Shown here piece by piece: positions 1-6,742 of a stretch of 8,983 nucleotides of DNA. Under the pieces are notes generated by a model that had not been told where the DNA came from, ran no database searches, and saw nothing but the letters and a program-made list of their open reading frames with translations. The DNA is from Phycisphaerales bacterium (GTDB taxonomy: Bacteria > Planctomycetota > Phycisphaerae > Phycisphaerales > UBA1924), in the NCBI GenBank assembly GCA_016764015.1, contig JAESSR010000233.1, positions 1 to 8,983 of the forward strand, given 5' to 3'. Position numbers and translations under genes: made by a program. The stretch's first letter is position 1. Every line of letters begins with the position of its first letter.

Positions 1-1461
1 AGCTTTGCGGTACTCGGCTTCGCCGATCCGGTTGCCGATGGGTTGCTCGAAGGAGAGCCCAAGGAGCCAGTCGTCGATGAAGCGGGTGGCGTCGTCGTCG
101 TTGTAGGCATCAGAGAATGAATCGCCAAACCCGAGCAAACGAGCCTGGGCTTGGAGCTCGAGCTTGGGCAACCGTTGGTTTTTGGCGACCTGCTGGCGGA
201 TGGTTGCGTCGTCGATACTCAGCAGGGCGATGGTCATCTCTGGACGCTGAGAAACAGCGCTGGTGATGGCATCGAGCAATGAATAGGAGATATCCTCATG
301 CGATGTGTCTTCGCGTGGAACGATGAGAATTTCGCTGCCAACTGGTAGGCTTGGATCGTTCATCAGCTGCTTGAGCCGATCGCTGGCATTGCGGAGATTG
401 GTTCGCGCGATGAGCAGGTCAGACTTTCGGCGTTCAACACGCGCGACCGCATCGGCGACCTGCGCCTGGCGTGCGTCTTGAACCCTGCGGGCTTTGATGT
501 CGTCACGGACCTTGATGCCTCGTTCGAGGAGCTTTGAACGGATGACGAGTTCTTTGTATCGTTGAACGAGGGTCCAGTAGGCCTTCTCAGTTTCGCTTGC
601 TGCGTCGATGAGCGATGATTTGAGCTCGGCGACGCTTGTTCGTTCTGCATTGCGAGCGAGATAAATCTGAGCCATGTTGGTATCGCGCCCAAATCCGCGT
701 AAAAGGGGTTGGGTGATCCCCAAGGTGATGTTCGACGAGTTGGCCGGGTTGGGCACAGGTCGGGTGCCGAAGAATGAGCTATCGACATTGGTGTAGTTGA
801 TGTCGTTGGTGATCGAGATGTTGCCCCCGGTCGTGAGTAAACGCGATACACCGATCGAGCCGTCGGCGGATTGGGCTTCATTGCGAACGAAGCTCGTCGA
901 GCCTCCGAATCCTGACCCAGCCTGGGGGATGATCGAGTCTTGGTATTGAGTCGAAGCGACAAAGAGCCAATCGAACTGGGCTTGGGCTTGGGTGAGTAGG
1001 CTCTGAGAGATCGCGGGTGCGAAGCTGGCGACTTCGACACTCAGGTTGTTGGCGACCGCGGTCTGGATTGATTGTTCGAGGGTGAGCCCGATGAGGGTGG
1101 TTTTTTGCCCCATCAGATCGGTGCCTACAAGCGCTGAGATCGGGTCTTGAGCATCGGGCGAGCCATCGCGGAGTTCGTCGAGGTATCCTGCGACGGAGAA
1201 CTCTCGCTCGATTTGTTCGAGGTGATCGTCGCGAATTTCGAGTTTTTCGAGATTGAGTGTCGTGCGCAGTGTTTGTTGCTGGGGGTGCTCCTGGGCATCC
1301 TTAATTTCGAGCTCGATGGCTTGGATCATGGCTTGCTGGAGCTCTTTCTCGCTTTGGCGCTCGATTGGCGAGGAACATCCTGTAGCAGCAATGATTGCGC
1401 TCAAGGCGGCGAAGGTGGTGGTTGATGCGAAAGCTCGATGATTGGATGGTGATATAGCCAT
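1..1461 (-). CDS. TolC-family outer membrane efflux lipoprotein (N-terminal 487 aa; C-terminus off the window)
   Basis: Reading the minus strand from the ATG at 1461 gives 487 uninterrupted codons to the window edge. A TAA two codons upstream makes this ATG the first possible start. Residues 1-28 form a signal peptide ending in a lipobox-like AATGC, with Cys29 as the probable lipidated residue. Residues 30-120 are an acidic, helical extension. The TolC repeat begins near residue 125 (TLEQSIQTAVANN), runs through a beta strand with the typical QPLLRGFGRD (about 251-260), and then a long alpha-helical stretch (265-365). A second repeat follows, ending near FEQPIGNRIGEAEYRKA. Known family role: trimeric outer-membrane/periplasmic channel of tripartite efflux or type I secretion. 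Roughly the last 80-100 residues are missing at the edge. No Shine-Dalgarno is visible. Inner-membrane partners are not in the window, so the substrate is unknown. Confidence 0.88.
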   Translation of the reverse strand, partial: MAISPSNHRAFASTTTFAALSAIIAATGCSSPIERQSEKELQQAMIQAIELEIKDAQEHPQQQTLRTTLNLEKLEIRDDHLEQIEREFSVAGYLDELRDGSPDAQDPISALVGTDLMGQKTTLIGLTLEQSIQTAVANNLSVEVASFAPAISQSLLTQAQAQFDWLFVASTQYQDSIIPQAGSGFGGSTSFVRNEAQSADGSIGVSRLLTTGGNISITNDINYTNVDSSFFGTRPVPNPANSSNITLGITQPLLRGFGRDTNMAQIYLARNAERTSVAELKSSLIDAASETEKAYWTLVQRYKELVIRSKLLERGIKVRDDIKARRVQDARQAQVADAVARVERRKSDLLIARTNLRNASDRLKQLMNDPSLPVGSEILIVPREDTSHEDISYSLLDAITSAVSQRPEMTIALLSIDDATIRQQVAKNQRLPKLELQAQARLLGFGDSFSDAYNDDDATRFIDDWLLGLSFEQPIGNRIGEAEYRKA

Positions 1462-1587
1462 GCTTTAACGGTAGGTTGGGTAAAATGGAGAGTCGTTGAC
1501 CCGACAGGAGAACCTCTGCCGATGGGTGCGGGTACACTGTGGTGAGACGATCTGAACTCTGATTTGATACGCGCCAGGAGGCCACCC
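1462..1587. promoter_or_regulatory. Divergent intergenic region between TolC-like and SH3-like genes
   Basis: This 126-bp spacer separates two genes transcribed away from each other, so it should carry both promoters. A TACACT at 1533-1538 resembles a -10 box for the plus strand, but I find no good -35 at 16-18 bp. A TTGACC at 1496-1501 has no matching -10 at normal spacing. No palindrome or operator stands out. The assignment as a promoter region is by position only. Confidence 0.4.
1576..1581 (+). promoter_or_regulatory. Shine-Dalgarno AGGAGG that fixes the GTG start at 1588
   Basis: A perfect AGGAGG lies six bases upstream of a GTG at 1588. The same frame is open further upstream to a TTG at 1564, but a start there would place the ribosome-binding site inside the gene and add eight arginine/proline-rich residues before the signal peptide. 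The GTG is therefore the better start. This is the clearest Shine-Dalgarno site in the window. Confidence 0.8.
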
Positions 1588-2985
1588 GTGCGAAAGAACA
1601 CAAACTCCCTATTTTCGACCACTCTACCCGTTTCAGCGGGCGCCTTATTGTGCATGCTTGGGATGACCATTGGTACGAGTACGCCGTCGGCTTTAGGCGA
1701 ATCGGTGAACTTGGTGAGTTTGAGAATGGCTGGCCAAGCCCAAGCCCAAGCCCAAGATAGCGTGTCAGCCAAAGTGGTCAAGGCTGATGGCTCGATGCTG
1801 CGGTGTGGCGATCAGGATGTGTTCTACGCGATCACCGAGTTGAACGCCGGCACCGTGCTCCAGGCTGTGGGCACTTCGGGGAGCTATACGAAGGTATTGA
1901 TGCCGACAACTATTGGCGGGTTTGTTCCGGCCAACGAGGTCGATGCGACCCCGGACGCTGGTGTGGTTGTGCTGGCGGTTGCGTCCAAGCTTCGTGCTCC
2001 ATCGCACTTGCTCGGTTTGTCTGGATCATGGAAGGCGCTCTATACCGATATGCTCCCAGCAGGGACATCACTCAAAGTGATTGAAACACTCCTCAGCGAT
2101 GCGGGTGATATTTTGGGATATCGTGTCAGCACACCAACAGGACCGACCGGCGAGTTGGCGGTCGGGTACATCAAAACCGACGCCCTGCGAGATGCCAGTG
2201 CGGATGAAGCTGAGAACTCAGACGCGCCTAGAGCACCAACCCAAGCGCCCGTTGAAGAGCCTGCGGTTGAACAGGTCGATGAAGCCAAGGCCAAGGCTGT
2301 GAAAGAGGTTGATACTTCACTGCTTGAAGAAATGAATCTGCCAACAGACGAGCCGATTGAAATTGTGAACACGACTCCAAAGGCTCAAGAGCAGCCAGTT
2401 GCAACGGAGCCGACCACACGCACCGCACCGAGCGGGCGCGTCTCGGCATCGGCACTCGAAGACCTTGAAGCCGCGTTTGATTCGGCTCGTGAGTTGAGCA
2501 GAGCAGAACTCGACGCAACACTCGATGAGCTGCGAGCTGAGTTCGCACGCACGCGAGAGCAAGCAGATGACGGCACCTCGCTGGCTACTGCACTGGATCA
2601 ACGGCTCGAATGGATCGCGATCCGGATCGAATCGCGCAATCAACGCCAAGCAATCACAGCGGTGCTCGCGGCATATGACGCCAATGCTGATCAGGTCGCT
2701 GGTGACATCGCTGCATGGCAAAGCGGGCGGGCGTACCAGCTTGTTGGGCGGATGGTGACGAGTGCTATTTATACCGGCGAGCACCTGCCTTTGCTCTATC
2801 GTGTGCAGGCGACTGACCCATCAACAGGCGCAACGCGCACGATCGGGTATGTTGCCCCTGCTGCCAACCAGGACTTCCGCCACTTGCTTGGCAGGGTTGT
2901 GGGTGTGGTGGGTTCGATGAACGAAGACAGCTCGCTTCATCTCAATGTGATCGAGCCCGAGCGCATCGATCCGATGCCTGAATGA
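1588..2985 (+). CDS. Secreted protein with SH3-like (SH3b) domains and central helical region; function unknown
   Basis: 465 residues from a GTG start with a strong AGGAGG. Residues 1-37 look like a signal peptide (basic MRK, hydrophobic core about 13-29, possible cleavage around SALGES), so the protein is probably periplasmic. A short Gln-Ala repeat (50-56) precedes the first SH3b-like module at about 59-118 (KADGSMLRCG, AGTVLQAVG, GGFVPANEV). A second module occupies about 126-201, ending GELAVGYIKTDAL. Residues 202-285 are an acidic, Pro/Glu/Thr-rich disordered linker; 287-378 are strongly helical and charged, probably coiled coil. The C-terminal 381-460 is beta-rich and may be a third SH3-like fold. 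SH3b domains commonly bind cell-wall or protein ligands; the ligand here is unknown. The stop overlaps the start of the FIST gene (ATGA), implying co-transcription and translational coupling. Domain calls are by eye, without a profile search. Confidence 0.8.
   Translation: MRKNTNSLFSTTLPVSAGALLCMLGMTIGTSTPSALGESVNLVSLRMAGQAQAQAQDSVSAKVVKADGSMLRCGDQDVFYAITELNAGTVLQAVGTSGSYTKVLMPTTIGGFVPANEVDATPDAGVVVLAVASKLRAPSHLLGLSGSWKALYTDMLPAGTSLKVIETLLSDAGDILGYRVSTPTGPTGELAVGYIKTDALRDASADEAENSDAPRAPTQAPVEEPAVEQVDEAKAKAVKEVDTSLLEEMNLPTDEPIEIVNTTPKAQEQPVATEPTTRTAPSGRVSASALEDLEAAFDSARELSRAELDATLDELRAEFARTREQADDGTSLATALDQRLEWIAIRIESRNQRQAITAVLAAYDANADQVAGDIAAWQSGRAYQLVGRMVTSAIYTGEHLPLLYRVQATDPSTGATRTIGYVAPAANQDFRHLLGRVVGVVGSMNEDSSLHLNVIEPERIDPMPE
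1734..1756 (+). repeat. CCAAGC hexanucleotide microrepeat, nearly four copies, in coding sequence
   Basis: Three full copies plus five bases of a fourth CCAAGC unit encode alternating Gln-Ala (GQAQAQAQD) just after the signal peptide region of the SH3-like protein. Because the unit is 6 bp, gain or loss of copies keeps the frame and would only lengthen or shorten the spacer before the first SH3b module. Confidence 0.75.
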
Positions 2986-4280
2986 TGGCGGATTCCTCAC
3001 AATCTGAGTTCGATTCAATCAAAATTGTCACTGCTCTTTCTACGCGCCCAGACCCGATCGATGCGGCCTTGCAGGTGAGCGATCAACTTAAAAATCGGCT
3101 TGGCAGCACTCCAGATTTGCTGATGGTGTTTGCGACTATTCACCATGCACGCAGGATGGGGATGATCGCCGATACCTTGCGCGATCGGCTCGGCTCGGCC
3201 AATATGCTGGGCATTACCGCATCGGGTGTGATGTCGGGCACGAGTGTGATTGAGGATGGCCCGGCGCTCTCGGTGATGGCGTGTCGTTTTCCGGGTGTAG
3301 AGATCAACCCATTTTGGATAGATCATCTCTCGCCAAGAGAATCGATTGAACAACGCGCGGCCAAGCTCTCGGATTGTATTGGTGCATCCGACGAGATGAA
3401 GGCGGTCTTGTTCTTTGCCGATCCGTTCTCGGTGCCTTTGGTCAATCTGATTCCTGCGATCTCAGCGGCTCGCGTGCAGGTTGTTGCTGAATCTGGGCGG
3501 GTTGATCATATTGGAACGATCATCGGGGGGATGGCATCGGCTGGTGAAAGGCCAAACACCAACACGCTGCTGCTCAATGGTGAGGTTCGCAACTCTGGTG
3601 CGATGGGCGTGACGCTCAGCGGGCCAATCCAGGTTGATACGATCGTGTCGCAAGGGTGCCGACCTATTGGACAACCGATGGTGATCACCAAGGCGAGGGG
3701 AAATCTGATTATCGAACTCGCCGGCGTGCGTGCGGTTGATGCCATCCGAAATATCGTGCGTGATCTCAGTGACAACGACAAGCAACTGCTGGGCAACGGC
3801 GTGGTGATGGGGCGTGTGATCAACGAGAACAAAGCGCACTTTGGGCGGGGCGATTTCCTGATCCGCAATATTATGGGCGGCGATGAATCTTCGGGAGCCG
3901 TTGCAATCGCTGATCTTGTCCACGCCGGACAAACCGTGCAGTTGCATCTCCATGACGATCAAACCGCTCGCGAGGATTTGTCATTGTTGCTCGATGGGCA
4001 AAGGCTCTATTCCAAACCCGCGGGCGCGATGCTGATCTCATGCACCGGACGAGGGGGCGGGTTCTATGGGGATTCGGCGAGCGATGCCAACGCGATTGTC
4101 TACGCCTTCGATCCCAAGCCCGACGGCGCAAACCTTGCCAAGGCCGGGCGAGAGCTTGATCCACAGGCCGGAATCCCTGTCGGCGGGTTCTTTGCAGCCG
4201 GCGAGATCGGACCTGTCGATGGGCAAATATTCCAGCACGGGCACACGGCCGTTGTCGGACTGTTCCGTCAGCCGGAGTAG
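2982..4280 (+). CDS. FIST domain protein (FIST_N + FIST_C), putative small-ligand sensor
   Basis: 432 residues starting MMADSSQ; the ATG at 2982 or the adjacent ATG at 2985 could be used, and both lie at the upstream stop. There is no signal peptide or membrane segment, so it is probably cytoplasmic. Residues about 15-235 match the FIST N-terminal domain in pattern: a beta strand PDLLMVFAT (45-52), the GITASGVMSG turn (77-86), and SQGCRPIG (223-230). Residues about 250-425 match the FIST C-terminal domain: NIMGGDESSGAVAIAD (297-311), GRGGGFYGD (356-364) and the hallmark GGFFAAGEIGP (401-411). Known family view: FIST domains occur in signal-transduction proteins and have been proposed to bind small ligands such as amino acids. 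No kinase, receiver or methyl-accepting domain is fused here, so the output is unknown. Translation is probably coupled to the SH3-like gene by the ATGA overlap. Length is normal for a stand-alone FIST protein. Confidence 0.88.
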   Translation: MMADSSQSEFDSIKIVTALSTRPDPIDAALQVSDQLKNRLGSTPDLLMVFATIHHARRMGMIADTLRDRLGSANMLGITASGVMSGTSVIEDGPALSVMACRFPGVEINPFWIDHLSPRESIEQRAAKLSDCIGASDEMKAVLFFADPFSVPLVNLIPAISAARVQVVAESGRVDHIGTIIGGMASAGERPNTNTLLLNGEVRNSGAMGVTLSGPIQVDTIVSQGCRPIGQPMVITKARGNLIIELAGVRAVDAIRNIVRDLSDNDKQLLGNGVVMGRVINENKAHFGRGDFLIRNIMGGDESSGAVAIADLVHAGQTVQLHLHDDQTAREDLSLLLDGQRLYSKPAGAMLISCTGRGGGFYGDSASDANAIVYAFDPKPDGANLAKAGRELDPQAGIPVGGFFAAGEIGPVDGQIFQHGHTAVVGLFRQPE

Positions 4281-4340
4281 AGACCGAGGGCGTGCCAGGG
4301 GGAGCGTGATTTTCATTCAATCGAGTAGTTCTTGGAGACT

Positions 4341-4369
4341 TCGACGCTTCCATGGCACCCACATTTAAT
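4341..4369 (+). promoter_or_regulatory. Candidate promoter for the phosphohexomutase gene
   Basis: TCGACG (4341-4346) and TTTAAT (4364-4369) are separated by 17 bp and match the sigma70-type -35 and -10 boxes at four and five of six positions. They sit 139 bp upstream of the next start, leaving a leader of about 130 nt in which I see no obvious riboswitch or hairpin. The FIST gene ends just upstream without a clear terminator, so read-through is also possible. Confidence 0.35.
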
Positions 4370-4507
4370 CATGTGCTGGCAGATGGAGAGTTTGGGGCTT
4401 TTTAATGAGGCAATTGGGAGTCAGACGCGCTATCCTTTCTGTCCGTCTGGAGCGATGGGACTCAGGCGATTGCACCGCCCGCACGGGCTGGAAATGGAGA
4501 ATACACA

Positions 4508-5929
4508 ATGCTTGGACGCGTCTTTAAGGCTTATGACATCCGTGGGGTTTACCCGGATCTATTGACCGATTACATGGCTTGGCAGATCGGGTGTGGGAGC
4601 GCCAAGTACTTGCTCATGGAAGCTGAGCAGGATGGGGAATCTACCCCGATGATGCGCAATGTGGTTATTGGGCGCGACATGCGGGTGTCATCGCCCAAGT
4701 TGAGCGAAGAACTTATCCGAGGGATTACATCTGCGGGTGCATCCGTGATTGATCTCGGGTTGATCGACACCCCGATGATGTACTTCGCGATTAACTATCT
4801 TGATAGTTCGGGCGGGATTGTTGTCACTGCTTCGCACAATCCGCCTCAGTATAACGGGTTCAAGATTTCCAAACGCAAGGCCAAGCCGGTCGGCGAGACG
4901 ACCGGGCTTGATGTCGTGCGTAAGAATGCAGCGATGGTCGATAAGAACCTAACGCCGCAGCCGGGCACGAGCGTTGATGTACGCGATCTGTGGAAGGCGT
5001 ACGCCAAGCATGTCAAGAAGTTCCTCGACCTTGGTGAGCGGGATGATTCGAATCCGATCAAGATTGTCGTCGATGCGTCCAACGGGATGGCCGGGACCAT
5101 GTGCCCCAAAATATTCGGGACCAACGGCGACGCGACCGAAGGGCTTGAGATCGTCGAGCTCAACTTCGAGAACACCAAGCATGAATATGCACACGAGCCA
5201 AACCCATTGGTGGCTGCCAACCTTGAGCAGCTCCAAGCGGAGGTTATCAAGCAGGGTGCTGCACTGGGGCTTTGCTTCGATGGCGATGCCGACCGGTGTG
5301 TTGCCGTTGATGAGAAAGGGCAGATTATTGCCTGTGACATCATGACCGCGATGCTGGTGCCTTTCTTCATGGAGCAGAAGCCAGGGGCTGCGATTATCTA
5401 TGACCTTCGTTCGACCAAAGCGGTCAAGGAAGAGATCGAGAAGTTCGGAGGCAAGGCATTGCGTGGACGCGTGGGGCATGTGTTTATGAAGCAACTGCTC
5501 GCAGAAAACAACGCGATCTTTGGTGGCGAACTCTCCGGCCACTTCTACTTCCGCAAGAACTTCAATGCGGACAGTGGGGCGATCGCGATGTGTACCTTCT
5601 TGTCGGCGCTCGCTGCATCGGGCAAGCCGATGTCGGAGATGGTGTCGCCTTTGATGCGGTATGTGCAATCGGGCGAGATCAACTTCGAGAACGAAGACGC
5701 GGATATGGCCCTTGAGCAGATCATGGAGACCTACGGCGATCGCGGGATGCTCGATGAGCTCGACGGCGTGACGGTCGATTGCTTCGAGGAGGAAGGCTGG
5801 TGGATGAACATCCGCAAGTCGAATACCGAGCCATTGCTGCGTTTGAACATCGAAGCCAAGACCCAAGAGATTCTCGATGAGATATACGAAGAGGTCGCCC
5901 CGGTGATGGGCTCGAAGGTAGATCACTAA
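4508..5929 (+). CDS. Phosphomannomutase/phosphoglucomutase (alpha-D-phosphohexomutase family)
   Basis: 473 complete residues; the ATG is preceded at eight bases by GGAG (4496-4499). All four family signatures are present: the phosphoserine loop TASHNPPQYNG (107-117, catalytic Ser109), the Mg2+-binding loop DGDADR (258-263), the sugar-specificity loop GGELSGH (339-345), and the C-terminal phosphate-binding loop RKSNTEPLLRLN (436-447). The N-terminal KAYDIRGVYP is also typical. The enzyme interconverts hexose 1- and 6-phosphates in the cytoplasm through a bisphosphate intermediate. GELSGH is usual in the bifunctional mannose/glucose enzymes rather than in phosphoglucosamine mutase, so ManB/AlgC-like activity is the best call. 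It would supply precursors for GDP-mannose or UDP-glucose and so for polysaccharides or glycogen. It stands alone: no sugar-nucleotide gene flanks it, and a terminator follows directly. Length matches the family. Confidence 0.95.
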   Translation: MLGRVFKAYDIRGVYPDLLTDYMAWQIGCGSAKYLLMEAEQDGESTPMMRNVVIGRDMRVSSPKLSEELIRGITSAGASVIDLGLIDTPMMYFAINYLDSSGGIVVTASHNPPQYNGFKISKRKAKPVGETTGLDVVRKNAAMVDKNLTPQPGTSVDVRDLWKAYAKHVKKFLDLGERDDSNPIKIVVDASNGMAGTMCPKIFGTNGDATEGLEIVELNFENTKHEYAHEPNPLVAANLEQLQAEVIKQGAALGLCFDGDADRCVAVDEKGQIIACDIMTAMLVPFFMEQKPGAAIIYDLRSTKAVKEEIEKFGGKALRGRVGHVFMKQLLAENNAIFGGELSGHFYFRKNFNADSGAIAMCTFLSALAASGKPMSEMVSPLMRYVQSGEINFENEDADMALEQIMETYGDRGMLDELDGVTVDCFEEEGWWMNIRKSNTEPLLRLNIEAKTQEILDEIYEEVAPVMGSKVDH

Positions 5930-5961
5930 CGATCACGATCAATAACTTGAGATGAATATGG

Positions 5962-5994
5962 ACGGCACGCTTGGGATCGGGCGAGCCGTTTTTT
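5962..5994 (+). terminator. Rho-independent terminator after the phosphohexomutase gene
   Basis: A 9-bp stem with a single A-A mismatch (ACGGCACGC at 5962-5970, GCGAGCCGT at 5981-5989) and a 10-nt loop is followed by a run of six T. It lies 33 bp after the stop. Its T-run overlaps the stop codon (5993-5995) of the converging lipoprotein reading frame. In the minus direction no T-run follows the stem, so it should act mainly on plus-strand transcripts. Confidence 0.8.
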
Positions 5995-6378
5995 ATTCGT
6001 TGATTGTCACCGTATTCTTCTGTGACTTCACATTGATCTGATCTCGTGGCTCAAGCCCTTCGACGGAGCCATCGATGGGCAGAACCACATCGACCCAGTT
6101 GTCTTCATTCCACCGACCAATCCGGATGATTATGGTTGCTGCGTTTGGGTCAATACTCCAGTATTGTGTTTTGTAGTGCAGGTTGGAAGGTTCATCAGCT
6201 CCGACCCATTGACCGAAGCCATGACATAAGGCATATCCCGATACATCCCGATCTCGACAACCCCGCCCCCATCAATCAGAGGCTCAACCACGGGCCCGTC
6301 CCAATGCCGAGTAGCCGTGCATCCGCCAATACCTGTAAACCCAAAGCACACGAGCACAAAGATCATTCGAGTCATCAT
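5993..6378 (-). pseudogene. Small lipoprotein gene, apparently interrupted by one frameshift
   Basis: Two overlapping minus-strand frames together look like one protein of about 128 residues. The first starts at ATG 6378 (or the adjacent ATG 6375, six bases from a GGAG at 6382-6385) and has a lipoprotein signal peptide ending in GIGGC, with Cys20 (numbered from 6378) as the lipid anchor. It stays protein-like to about MASVNGSELMNL and then degenerates to a stop at 6130. The second frame is open from 6271 to the stop at 5993 and becomes convincing from about 6200 (LHYKTQYWSIDPNAATIIIRI, broken here as LHYKTQ, YWSIDP, NAATIIIRI), continuing GRWNEDNWVDVVLPIDG to VTINE. One extra base near 6181-6200 would fuse them, since 386 bp is one short of a multiple of three. 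It could be a true mutation, a sequencing error, or a programmed -1 shift; I see no classic slippery heptamer. I do not recognise the family. Confidence 0.6.
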
Positions 6379-6494
6379 TCACTCCATCATATAAAGGATT
6401 GCCCAAAGCAGCCTCAAGTATCATACCACGCAATAGATCCCATGCAAGGTGACGAAGTTGCCTGCATGGCGTCCAAATGAGTTGCTTTCTTTCG

Positions 6495-6545
6495 CCTCCC
6501 CCGGGCCTCCGGGGGAGGTGGCACGCGCAGCGTGACGGAGGGGGC
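6495..6545. repeat. GC-rich compound hairpin, probable dispersed palindromic repeat (REP-like)
   Basis: A perfect 10-bp stem (CCTCCCCCGG at 6495-6504 and CCGGGGGAGG at 6509-6518, loop GCCT) is followed by a second stem (CACGC 6522-6526, GCGTG 6530-6534, loop GCA) and then GGAGGGGGC (6537-6545), which echoes the first arm. The compound organisation of C-rich arm, GGGGGAGGTGGC, small CG stem and GGAGGGGGC resembles short intergenic palindromic elements that I recall being present in many copies in some bacterial genomes. Whether it is multicopy here cannot be seen from one window. It has no T-run on either side of a useful length, so it is not a standard terminator. Confidence 0.6.
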
Positions 6546-6664
6546 TTTGTTCAATCAGGCGATAGGCTTCGACAGCGGTGGTTTGATTTGCTGCGATAAA
6601 ATTTTCCGTATTTAAGCAGGGTTGCAGAGCGTGAGACGGGACGGGGCCGCAGGCGTATGAAATC

Positions 6665-6681
6665 TTGACGAAAATCGTCAA
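6665..6681. promoter_or_regulatory. Perfect palindrome TTGACGA-AAA-TCGTCAA
   Basis: Two perfect 7-bp arms (6665-6671 and 6675-6681) flank a 3-bp AAA centre, 62 bp upstream of the accessory gene's ATG. The size and symmetry fit a binding site for a dimeric regulator. The left arm also looks like a -35 hexamer (TTGACG), but no -10 lies at normal distance. No regulator gene is adjacent. Confidence 0.4.
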
Positions 6682-6703
6682 AAATAAAAGATATAGACGA
6701 ATT

Positions 6704-6736
6704 GGCCTTGACAGGCCTGGCGCCTTGGGATAGGCT
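6704..6736 (+). promoter_or_regulatory. Strong sigma70-type promoter with palindromic -35, predicted leaderless start
   Basis: A perfect TTGACA (6708-6713) is followed after 17 bp by TAGGCT (6731-6736), which keeps the most conserved -10 positions (T, A and final T). The expected transcription start, about seven bases past the -10, is at or next to the A of the ATG at 6743, and no Shine-Dalgarno sequence precedes that ATG. The -35 lies inside a perfect inverted repeat, GGCCT-TGAC-AGGCC (6704-6717), a plausible operator whose occupation would block RNA polymerase. Confidence 0.6.
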
Positions 6737-6742
6737 TGTAGA

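Larger units (their letters stand above)
6379..6742. other. Intergenic stretch holding a hairpin element, two palindromes and a promoter
   Basis: About 364 bp lie between the broken lipoprotein gene and the accessory gene. Its supported contents are the GC-rich hairpin element (6495-6545), the palindrome at 6665-6681 and the promoter with its palindromic -35 at 6704-6736, each listed separately. A minus-strand reading frame crosses 6421-6780, but part of it is translated hairpin repeat, so I do not treat it as a gene. I see nothing recognisable in 6546-6660. Confidence 0.6.

Noticed and set aside
363..1040. 225-aa minus-strand reading frame
   Set aside because: It overlaps the TolC-like frame on the same strand in another phase. 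The TolC frame is continuous from 1461 to the edge with clear family motifs, and this one is Ser/Arg/Pro-rich shadow sequence.
1564..1587. Upstream TTG start for the SH3-like protein
   Set aside because: The AGGAGG at 1576-1581 lies inside this extension and is perfectly spaced for the GTG at 1588. The extension would also put eight Arg/Pro-rich residues before the signal peptide.
4949..5926. 325-aa reading frame antisense to the phosphohexomutase
   Set aside because: The plus strand carries all catalytic motifs of the mutase. The antisense frame is His/Arg-rich and arises from codon bias.
6495..6545. Hairpin as a terminator of the lipoprotein or accessory gene
   Set aside because: It lies upstream of both genes' starts and lacks a following T-run in either direction.
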